Shown here: piece by piece, positions 54,201-64,000 of the stretch
How positions within the stretch are numbered: position 1 is the first letter of the stretch
Layout of the letters: each line of letters begins with the position of its first letter
Origin: Larix kaempferi
Taxonomy: Eukaryota; Streptophyta; Pinopsida; Pinales; Pinaceae
Assembly (NCBI GenBank): GCA_027924585.1
Contig: BSBM01000252.1
Coordinates: 6,696,001 to 6,760,000 of the forward strand
Direction: 5' to 3'
DNA: 64,000 nucleotides
Made by a program: the position numbers and the translations under genes
The notes under the pieces: model-generated
Told to the model about the DNA's origin: nothing
Database searches by the model: none
The model's input: the letters and a program-made list of their open reading frames with translations, nothing else

Positions 54201-57200
54201 TCTAGACCTCTTTTATCCAACAAAAATCTATAGGCAGCTCCCATTTGCCCTTGATTTCCAGAAATGATAGTTGCTATGGGTTCTTTCACCTTCTATCAAT
54301 CATGGGAATTGAAGTTAAAGTTACATTCGTTCAGATTTTATGGGTTGAATCTCGTTTTGGAAGTTGCTTAATGTACACATGATAAGGGGAGTTGATATTT
54401 ACTATAAGGTATTATAGTGACCCATTTTCATCTAGGAGAGTTCTAAATCCCATCACCTTAGATCGAAAGTTTCCTTAAGAAACATGGGGATTGTGAAGCT
54501 TGCAATCAACGATGTGGTAATAACATTTTTGTGGGTGTTTGGGGCATCATGCTTGGGGGATGAGAATTCATTTATAGCCTTGTAATTGGGCATGTAGGTG
54601 TCCATGACTTCCCAAAGAGAAACTTGCCAAAAGATTCACCAAGACTTCACAAGGTTTTATAATTTAGTAAAAGCTTTGCCAATATTTTACAAGGTTTTAT
54701 TATTTAGTGAAATATTCGCCAAAAATTTATAGAGTTATATAATTCAATGAAAGATTCACCAAAATATTATATATACATAATATAACATCGATAAAATAGT
54801 CTTCATATTTTCCTATATATTATGGGATTCACCCATTTATTATACATAGAAATTTAAGAGAATTCTTAAAATTTTCATATATATATATATATATAATTGT
54901 TTAAAATAATTTGTTACAATTATAACATACACTATATGATCCTTGAAAAAATGTATTTGTCAAAAAAATATATTAAAAAGTAAGAATATTTTTTATAATC
55001 CAACTTATAATGACTTCTTTGAAAGAGATGTTAAGAAAATAGTTAGTCTATACTCACTAAACTAATATTGATTCAGAATCAAAATTACTTTATAAAATAT
55101 TATAAAACTTGGAATTTAGAAAAATATATTTTTATTGAGAGTTTCCTACTTGATAGTTGTTGAGAATTAGGGATACTTATCACCATGATCTATTTCAAAA
55201 TTTCTTTCATGCATAATTTCTTCATCCTTAACTATAAATCACTCTAACCTAATAGATATTTTTGGGTGAGAGGCTAAAGAGTTTGAAAACGTGGTGAAAT
55301 GTGAAACCAATTGATAGCACATGTCATTTTTATCCATACTTGATGCTTTGTGTTTTGATAGTGAGAACTTTTGGTAAATTTACATTTAGATATTGTACTT
55401 TTCAATGTCAACTAAGTATGATTATAAAACCAATTATATATGATTATTAGTCATTTTATGCTTCCTGTATATGTGCGACTAAAAGATGGATTTACATACT
55501 ATTCACAAATACTGTGGCATTCTATTCCTATCAATAAAATCTAAATTATTGATTATGAAAATTTATTTTCTTGAAGATGAACTTAACAACACATTGTTAT
55601 GAATTAATCATTGCACTAGTGGCCTTCCGCCAAATACAAATATCACATTCAAAGTTAGCTAACTTCCCTTTTAATTATCACTGTTAACATTTATAAGTAA
55701 TTGGTTTCCCAAACGAGCATTGTTCATGGCATAGGGAATAAAATGCAACATACATATGAGTTTCCATGATCATATAAACATTATAGAGTATAATAATCAT
55801 TGGAACAAGATAACATGCAACATGTTTTTTCCTTTCTCTAATATTTGGTAAAAAATTCTAGTATTGCTCAAGATCTCTATAATTTTATTTTATAAATATT
55901 TACTTTTAAAACAATTCATTAGATAATATTGTAGGCACCTTGTAAAAATATAGCAATGAGATAACAATTAACTAATCTAATCAATTTGATGGCATGACAT
56001 TGTAATCACATAAAAATAACATTGACGAGATTAAGAAAATATGAAATAAAGGAATTTGGGATATTGGATTTGATTTCTAACAATATATGCCTTCCATATT
56101 CCTTAGTAATTTAGATTTAAAATTAATTTCTACACTCTAATAAAATAAGTTGTTCATTGTATTTATTTTATCATATACTGTATAGATTTTAATATTCATA
56201 AAGTTAATAAATTTGAACCAAGTTGTTTGTTACATTGTTCTTATTATATTGCATTGATTATGTAGTGAATAAATTTGATTATTTTGTTTCATATATTAAT
56301 TCCAGTGTTTGTATGGTAAATAAAGGTCCTATATGAAAAATATTTTCTCACAATTTTGACATGATTGATTATATAAAATTGTAGAGAAATATTTATGCTC
56401 TATAAAAGAATTTAGTAGTGAGGCGATGAATAACTATTCAATTAGATGATATGATATCTTGAACCTGAAAAATTGATGAGTAAAAAAATATGAAATAAAA
56501 TCAATTGAAAATTTTAATTTGAGTTTTGACAATCTTCATTCTATATTCCTTAGTGATTCAAAATTAACATTGCTTTTTACAAATTCTCATAAATAAGCAT
56601 TTTGTTGCATATAGATTTAAGTGTTCATAAAGTCTATAAAATTTGAATAAGTTGTTCATAGCATTTCACTTATTATATTGTATTAATTTTATTGTTTATA
56701 CAATGGAAATATTCAATCATTTTATTTCAAGCATCGATTTTAGTTAAGTGTGTGCATTTTTTTTTAGCTAACATTTATGATATGTTTTATTTCCTCTCTT
56801 TATTGCAGGGTGTTAATTACAAAATAATTAAAATCAAAGGTCTCACATGAGCTCCAACATACAAGTTGATAGGGCTAGAATCATAAAGAAAAAGGTCACA
56901 TGATTCCAACATATTTAATTCCAAAGGCCCATATGGTGAATCCAAATCAGGAGGGCATATAAGTCCCACTTGATTAGCATAGGTTGAGCCCAAGGGATTA
57001 ATAACCTATATCAATGCATCACGTAGAATGGAAATTCCAATCCGATCAAGTAAAAAACCAAAGGTTGTATCAAGATCTTGGAATCCCAAGAACAACCCTA
57101 GGTGCTAGATTTCTCATTGACTAGTATTTCCTCGGTGTATCTAAGTATTCTTTATGTTTTCCGCCTTTTGTTGGTTTCATAAGTGGGTCCCTTCTTGAGG

Positions 57201-60200
57201 CTTCATGAAGTCACAAAGATTAACATTGAATAGATAAAATATTAATATTGGAAACAAAGAGAGAAAATGTATGACTTTTATTACAATGTCTCAAGTTAAA
57301 AGTTTACATGCTATTTGATTTAAACCTCCTTTCTCATATGTGATATGGAAATATAGGAAATCTAACAAATGTGGCTATAAGAAAATATGGAGAAGATAGC
57401 TTGATATTTATCATTTTGTAATTTATTTATTATTTATTATATTCATCTTATTATTTCTTATAATTTATTTTACTTTATTACTATTCAAAATATTCGTCGT
57501 GTAACTTTCAAATCAACTTTCTTAATAGTGCTATCAAATTATATATGATACTTAGTATATTTTAAAGAATCAAATTATCTAAAACATATATATATATATA
57601 TATAAGTAAATAATTATGATCATTTGAAATTAGCTTCATCTTTGTTTTGGATATATCATGTATTTGGAGGATCAAGTCCCTTTAGGTGTAAACCTTTTCT
57701 CTATTTTTTTCAATCTAAAAAATATTTGCACCTTGAGGGGCTTTATCTCTCTTGATGCAAGATAAATCTAGAATTAAGATGGATCTATGTCGGTAATTGA
57801 ACCAATTCGATGGGAATATGGTACACAAACACATAATGGAGTGTTAGTGGTTTGTTATGGAATGGTTAATAAAAATTAAGCAAATATAATTTAAGTAGGT
57901 TGAGTAATTTTTCTTTCAATTGATTAAGTGTACTCAAATAATTGTGTCTAAAGTAAATAATAGTGTCAAATAATAATAAAGGAAATAACACTCATACAAG
58001 CATAAACATTATGATCAATGGAAGCCATACTTTTGTAGAACATAATCCATCTTAATTCGTAACTAACAAGCATCCAGAGGGATCAAAATATCGGGAAGTG
58101 TAAAACATTTCTCAAAATTTTACACTCTAACAAAGGTTTACAATTCCAAAGATTTGATCCCTTTAGGTGATTAAAATGGACATAGACTAGTTGTTATCCC
58201 CTTTTCATTTATAAGATTGTTTATGGATATACATATACAATCATATTTATTTATTTATTAAATCAATGTATTAAGCCAACTTCACATACTATTTTTTCAA
58301 AATATTTTTTAACTATTATATTTGATGGACTTGTGCCACTTAGTGTTACATTATGTTACATTCTCCTCCATATCGAGTTGTATAAAGTGTTGTTTAGTGA
58401 AATTCATAAGCAGAATTTATAAGTATACTTGACTCTAACTCATTATTTTCTAAGCAAGATTACTTGAGCATTTATACAAAATTAGGTTCCATATGTAGAG
58501 AGATCGTTAGAGTGAGGCATCACCCTAACACAATGGGGAAGGAGGGATTGGTCACTATGATTGAAGGGAATATTTGAGAAACTATAGGAGGGGAGGAAAG
58601 GAAGGAGAGAGAATATAAAGCCACTAGATTAATTAGATTTTTAGAGTTGATTAGGTTATCAAAGGTTGTATTTTAATTAGGGAAATTCAATGATGGTTAA
58701 AAAAAAAATTAACATTTAGGAAAACAAACTAACTAGGGTTAATTTATCATTTTTTTTTGGTGATCTAATTAACCTAATTGTTGAAGATAAAAAGAGATGA
58801 GAAAATAAATAAACTCACATAAAAAACCAAAGCTACTTGAGATGAAAATGAGAGATGTGAATGACTTCCAAGAGAATATTACTCTATTTGGATGGACATA
58901 CACTGTAAATATCCTTTGTAGAATTAGAAAATATTTGTAGAATTAGAAAATATTTGAGAACAACAAACACATCCACATAATAACCAACACTAAGACTGTA
59001 GAGAAATCCATTAAGGTAGGGTAGCACCATCAATTACTCCAACTATGGAAGGAATCACTACATAAACCATTCTTTTATGTTACAATACAATATCAAATAT
59101 TCTCAACACAATCATATACATGTCAATATATACTCTTTCATTAGTATTCCTAGGGGGCTATTCTAATTAACACTCATTATTACATATATTACCCATCGAC
59201 TACATAGTGAGCCTTATTTAATGAGTATGGATACATTAAATCAATTAACGATTTCACACCAACTTCTTAGTGGGCCTTATTTGATAAATATGGCCACATT
59301 ACATTAATTGTCTTCCTTATGTACCTTCCTTAATATCATACACATTCGATACAGGTACAATATATTTCATCCCCCTTCACATATTTTACCTCAAAACATG
59401 AGAATAAGTCCTATAATAAGATCCATTAAGTAATGTAATCAACTAATACCAAAAACATGTATCTATCCATACAAGTGAAATATACACTTTGTGCATAGAA
59501 TCTAACTTCTACATTAACACACCAATCTCCTCTATGGTGTCTCCTTTGGTTATCTATTGTAAATTGTAAATGTGATAGTTCAATATCTCTACTTATTAAT
59601 CCTATTCCTCCTTATTAATCCTATTCCTCCTTGTTTCTCATTAGTCCACCTACAAACACATTTTCTTAGATGATATTAATTCCATCAATCCTTTCAACAA
59701 TAAAAGGTTCTTACCGTATATTTGAGTTGGCATTCTTTATATTTTAGGGTAATATAGTTTATTGACACATTTAGTTGTAGTGTATTCTATGTGGCTTCCT
59801 TTATATAGCTCTCCTTAAAGAATTGTTTGTAATTCAAAGTTAAAGCACTTCCCTTTTTAAAATATGTGTAATTATTCTTTTGAGTAATTAAAGATGGAGA
59901 CTTATAATTGCGATTGTATGCCATTTTAGTGTTAGGTCACTAAAAGGATTTAGATTTTCAAAAAATAAGTTTGAGATATGCTTATTTAATAGATTGGGTG
60001 GTTAAAAGGATTTATAATTTAAAAAAAGCAATTTTGAAACATATTTATTTAATTTTAATGATAGATATCTTCATAACACATATAGAAAAATAGAAAATAA
60101 ATATAATTTTCATAAATCAAATCTTGTTAAATTATTTTTTCAATTTATAATTATTAATATATAAATATATATAAATAAATATTTTAAAAAAATAAATTAT

Positions 60201-60950
60201 ACAATATATTATCACACTAAAATTTATTTTATTGAGAGAATAATCAACCAGAAGTTAAACTTTTTAAAAATTAAATTTATTAAAAAGAATTCTTATATTT
60301 ACATCGATAGGTGTTTAGACATTATTTGAGATTTTGGACTTTCTTGAGTGAATCAACAAGATTAACATGAGTGTAACAAGTATAGAGTGGGGATTCATTT
60401 TATGGTCATCATATCTTGTTATGCTCAAATACATCTTGATTAAGATTTAAAAAAGCTTCACTTAAGCGGTGGTTAAGAAAAGGGATATATATTTATATTA
60501 ATTATTTTAATGTTTAACCTTTATTTAACAATCAATCATCTCCACAAAACTAAGTAGTTGGCTATACAAAATTATAAATGCAATAACAAACCACAACCTC
60601 CTCTTACTAATATGGTCACATTAATATTTAAAATAAAAGTTAATAATTCCAGCATCAAGCTAACTGCTTTGCCTTTGCCATTGAAATGAAAATAAGAAGC
60701 AAACAATTAATACTTGATTAAATGTCATAAACAATTTGTGTACATTTAACTCTGATCTTGCAGTGGACAAATTGTGTGTACATTTGACTTTGGTCTTGAA
60801 GTGGATCCATTCGAGTTTACAGCCTACCCTCTTCAAACTTGACATGTCCATAACGTTGGACACTTTTTTATCAACATAGATGAATTGTAAGCATACAAAT
60901 GCAGTCGAACAACCCATGTAAACAAAAGGTGCACATAGATTAACGACGAC
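54201..60950. other. Long AT-rich intergenic region, no gene seen
   Basis: About 6.7 kb of AT-rich DNA without a domain-bearing frame. Contains (AT)n at about 54879-54893 and 57586-57603, a 19-bp tandem duplication at 58918-58955, an 18-19-bp duplication at 59591-59629, and the larger duplication listed separately. The last part (60500-60950) is the 3' side of the WD40 gene; a possible AATAAA on the minus strand is at 60525-60520. Confidence 0.6.
55880..56755. repeat. Old direct duplication of about 400 bp
   Basis: 55880-56310 and 56370-56755 share ordered landmarks: AAATATGAAATAAA, ATATTCCTTAGT, TTCATAAAGT, AAATTTGAA-CAAGTTGTT, and TTATTATATTG followed by TTATTTCA/TTGTTTCA. Many substitutions and indels lie between. 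Confidence 0.5.
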
Positions 60951-62363
60951 CTAGCACTCCTTTGAAGAATAATTTGACCATGCCCTAATTTCACCATCCA
61001 GGCTTCCACTATAGATAACATACTCCATAAATTCATGAGCACAGGCTGCAATAGACTTTACAGGGCTGCTATGGCCATTCAAAACGGCTAAGCAACAACT
61101 ATGGCAATCACCCATTTCCCTCCTCCAAATCCTCACAGTCATATCAGCAGACCCACTGCAAACCAATTCCGAATTAACAATGGCCAGACACAAGATTGCC
61201 TGCTTGTGACCTCTCATTAAACCAGAAGCAAACATTATTTGTTCATGTTCAAATTGTTTGGAAGCATCAATCTGTTGTCTCTCCCAAACAATAATGGCTC
61301 TGTCACAGCCCCCTGAGTAAAGAACCGAGCCATCAGAAGTCAGTGCAAGAGCATTAATGGCAGATTTGTGTTTCTCTAACGTAGTCACAAGAGCATGTCC
61401 AGTCTTACATTTCTTCCATACTTTTATCTTGCAATCAGCAGAAGCAGTGTACAGAAAGCCATCGTCTGAGACTACAATGGCATTAATGGCATCATCATGG
61501 GCTCTGAAGGATTCTATACAGACTGACTCTGAGTGAGATAACCTCCATACTTTCACTGTTCTATCCCAAGATGCAGAATACAGCATCAGGCCATCTTTTG
61601 TTGCAGCAAGAGAAGATATTGCATCTACATGCTTTATCCACAGACATTTCTTGTGCCTTCTCACTTTCACATAATTCTCAGGCCTTATAAAATTCTTCAA
61701 GCAGTCCTTAACTGAAGGCATTGTGCAGATAATCTTGGCCTTGTGATGATGATCAGACTTCTGAGAAACTTTCCAGACTCTGATCTTGTGATCCTTATGT
61801 GCAGCAAATATCTTGTCACCAACAACACTGATGGCCTTCACAGCTCCATAGTTGCTGCACCCATATTTCAGAGGACTCAGTGCATTGCCAGCTTGATGAA
61901 GCTGCCATGCTTGAATGCCCTCATAAGACCCACTGTAGAGCACACTCTTGGATTCACTTCTTCCCATTACAGCCAAAGATAATACATGACCTGTGGCTGT
62001 GCCACCATGGATTCTAATGGAGGATATGCATCTGTAAACATTTTGTCCATAATTTGAATCTAGGTTTAACAGAAATCTGAGTGAAGGAGTTGAGCACATG
62101 CTCGGGAAACTTGACATTGAACGACTCATCAAATCAGAACTGAAGCTTGATGAAACAACACTTGATGAGCAAAAACTACCTTCAGAAATGTGAAATGAGA
62201 GACTCTTTGAATCATTTGAGACGGCCATGGAATTGTAAGTGCAGGAGCTCTCACAATCCAAACAGATCACTTGGTTTTCAATCTCAGAACATCTACTGCA
62301 GGGATCAATGATGGCATTGGAAGCCAAGTAATCTAATTTATAAATTTTGAATGAACCCATCAT
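60951..62363 (-). CDS. WD40-repeat protein, JINGUBANG-like
   Basis: An intact single-exon minus-strand gene. The open frame extends upstream to 62408, but that codon is GTG; the first ATGs are 62363-62361 and 62360-62358 (MMGSFKIYKLDYL), giving about 470 residues to TAG 60951-60953. After a Ser/Cys-rich N-terminus (about 130 residues) seven WD repeats are readable, for example HVDAISSLAATKDG ... SASWDRTVKVWRL and HDDAINAIVVSDDG ... SADCKIKVWKK, enough for a full beta-propeller. The insert CLKNFIRPENYVKVRRHKK between repeats two and three is typical of the plant JINGUBANG family, whose Arabidopsis member restrains pollen germination in moist conditions. It likely acts as a protein-binding scaffold. 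The exact role here is inferred. Confidence 0.9.
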   Translation of the reverse strand: MMGSFKIYKLDYLASNAIIDPCSRCSEIENQVICLDCESSCTYNSMAVSNDSKSLSFHISEGSFCSSSVVSSSFSSDLMSRSMSSFPSMCSTPSLRFLLNLDSNYGQNVYRCISSIRIHGGTATGHVLSLAVMGRSESKSVLYSGSYEGIQAWQLHQAGNALSPLKYGCSNYGAVKAISVVGDKIFAAHKDHKIRVWKVSQKSDHHHKAKIICTMPSVKDCLKNFIRPENYVKVRRHKKCLWIKHVDAISSLAATKDGLMLYSASWDRTVKVWRLSHSESVCIESFRAHDDAINAIVVSDDGFLYTASADCKIKVWKKCKTGHALVTTLEKHKSAINALALTSDGSVLYSGGCDRAIIVWERQQIDASKQFEHEQIMFASGLMRGHKQAILCLAIVNSELVCSGSADMTVRIWRREMGDCHSCCLAVLNGHSSPVKSIAACAHEFMEYVIYSGSLDGEIRAWSNYSSKEC

Positions 62364-63284
62364 ATAGAATTCAATGAATAAGAGCAGATTTATGATTTTG
62401 ATTCTCACGATAAATAAGTGCGTGACCTAGTCATCTGATTTTATGGACTTTTATTGGCCGTTCTTCATATTTTAACGCTTAAGTGCTCACTTTAGTAGTA
62501 ACCTCACATGCATAAAACTGTGTACAGACCTTAATATATCTTTTGCCTGTTTAATTTTATTTTTTTTAAATGATACAGCCACTTAGAGACCATGTGATTG
62601 GGAATGAGCAGAAACGGGCTAATAATTGGTCTAATGCTATATGTTAATATGGTCGTCTGCTCGCATGACTCTGCTATATTATAAAGTTGATAATTTTGTC
62701 AAATACCAATCGAAATGGATTTCCTATACCTTTGTTTCCATTCCACACTGTAGACATTGTTATTGAGATCTGTGTTTACTGTGGTCCATGAAGTTCAAAT
62801 TCCATAAATAATGGCAGCTTTTCTTCTTTACAGTGTCGAGATCGTTAATGAAATCAATAGATATGGGCTCTGTGGATAAAATTTCATAGGCAGTTTATAC
62901 TTTTTTTTACATTGTAAATATTGTTATTGAGATTGTGAGATATTTAGTATGGTTGTAAAGTTTTTTTTTTAAAATAAATTAGTTTAAATTTATTATAAAT
63001 CTAAGTATTTTTAGATCAAATTTTATGAAATGTAAATTTGATTTTAAAAGTGTATAAACTTTAGTGAATCTTATCACTTCTTTAAAAACTATAAAAATTT
63101 TACCTTATTAAAATTGGGCGAAACACGGTTTCAAAAAATGTAAATTGGCAATTTTTTTTGGAAAAAACATATAAAAATAGTCCATGAGCTAAATTTAGCC
63201 CCTCAAATTTTCCTTTGTACATAAATCTTATATAACTATATATTTTTATACATTTTTACTTATTGATATCATTTTTACATTTGT
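62364..63284. other. Upstream region of the WD40 gene and AT-rich DNA
   Basis: Possible promoter motifs for the minus-strand gene: CCAAT at about 62449-62454 and an A/T-rich TATA-like TTTATAATA near 62678-62690. Neither is strong. At 63186-63222 the sequence GAGCTAAATTTAGCCCCTCAAATTTTCC is a reversed relative of the 52559 repeat. Confidence 0.4.
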
Positions 63285-63420
63285 ATAGCCTAAGAGCATG
63301 TGTTTCCTCCTCGGAGATCACAGATTCAAGTGTGGAGGGGGTAGGGTGTGTACACCTTTATAGACTTTAGCAATTAAATCGTTGTGCATAGGCTGGCAAT
63401 AACCTTAAAATCATGATACT
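63285..63420 (+). mobile_element. Dispersed SINE-like repeat, copy 2
   Basis: TAGCCTAAGAGCATG (A box-like), AGATTCAAGTGTGG (B box-like), GGGTAGGGTGTGTACACCTTTATA, then GCAATAACCTTAAAATCAT. Homologous to 52320-52475 but lacking about 56 internal bases. Confidence 0.5.
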
Positions 63421-63587
63421 ATATTTACTGTGATCCATGCAATTAAAATTCCATCAATAATATAAAAAATATAAATATTAAAAAACATATCTAATAATTG
63501 TAAAACAAGAACCATAATTATATACATAACCATAGTTATATTCTATGTATAGATGTAGTGTAATGCTCCAAGTCTTTCAAAAGAGAA

Positions 63588-63673
63588 TGCAATAATTGTA
63601 ATATTAACTATTTAAAATGCTACTTATGCTTGCAATAATTGTAATATTAACTATTTAAAATGCTACTTATGCT
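63588..63673. repeat. Perfect 43-bp tandem duplication
   Basis: TGCAATAATTGTAATATT... at 63588-63630 is repeated exactly at 63631-63673. The absence of differences means it is recent. The remaining sequence to 64000 is AT-rich with no gene seen. Confidence 0.9.
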
Positions 63674-64000
63674 TTTAAAACAAATTATAAAGAATAGTTT
63701 TTTTTTTTCTATGTATATACTTGAAGCTAAAAGTCTTTCAAAAGGAAGTGTAATAATTATATAAAATGTTAAACATGTTTAAAAAATTTATGACATAAAA
63801 AATGTAAAACCTAAAAGTTAACAAGAGCGTTTAGGCAAGGCTGGCTTCAATAAACAACCACTCATGTCATTACACAATATTAAAAGTTTGAAAAGTTTGT
63901 AATGAGAAAATAAATATCTTTTACAACTTTTCATATGTTTAATGAAACAAATTCTTTACAACTTTTCGTAGGTATAAAATAATGTAAATTTGGTAAGATA

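Noticed and set aside
60660-61051. Extra minus-strand frames downstream of and overlapping the WD40 gene end
   Set aside because: They overlap the end of the true coding frame or its 3' region in other frames and have no recognisable domain.
1-64000. A bacterial, phage or defence-type system
   Set aside because: All identifiable proteins are plant retroelement proteins or a plant WD40 protein. No operons, bacterial promoters or phage genes were seen.

Overview
The window is nuclear DNA of a plant with a large, repeat-rich genome. The evidence is stacked LTR retrotransposons with tRNA-Asp-like and tRNA-iMet primer sites, Ty3/gypsy and Ty1/copia polyproteins of plant type, tRNA-derived SINEs, long AT-rich intergenic DNA and one JINGUBANG-type WD40 gene. 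A gymnosperm is a reasonable guess from element structure and low gene density, but nothing seen here proves it. No prokaryotic, organellar, CRISPR or defence system was seen.

Bases 1-46709 are almost entirely a nested stack of retrotransposons, worked out from LTR pairs, target-site duplications (TSDs) and continuity of the interrupted host elements. A chromovirus-like element F (43864-46709, + strand, left half outside the window) appears to be interrupted by element B (minus strand, from before base 1 to 43863). B is interrupted twice: by element A (269-13851, a full-length copy of B's own family, TSD TGGTG/TGGTT) and by element C (14802-39313, minus strand, exact TSD TCTTG). C is a non-autonomous element of about 2.7 kb once its passenger is removed. 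It is interrupted by element D (15876-37712, + strand, exact TSD GATGT), a Tat-type Ty3/gypsy element, which in turn carries the Ty1/copia element E (17641-24920, minus strand). The order of insertion is therefore F, then B, then A and C, then D, then E.

The elements are decayed, but their organisation is readable. A and B carry a small ORF before gag, a five-finger nucleocapsid array, and two gag-like modules between protease and reverse transcriptase. A also has a long extra ORF after integrase, preceded by a TATA box. D has a degenerate RNase H inside pol, a second RNase H with all acidic residues after integrase, and an antisense gene with a probable spliced intron. That antisense gene resembles A's sense-strand extra ORF. 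In D and E the reading frames are broken only by stop codons, mostly TAG, with no frameshift seen in gag-pol. This pattern suggests cytosine-methylation decay.

Bases 46710-60950 are AT-rich intergenic DNA with several tRNA-derived SINEs (one with a perfect 12-bp TSD), microsatellites, an old segmental duplication, and a GC-richer island holding an unidentified broken coding frame. The only apparently functional host gene is the intronless WD40 gene at 60951-62363 on the minus strand. Bases 62364-64000 are its upstream region and more AT-rich repeat DNA.
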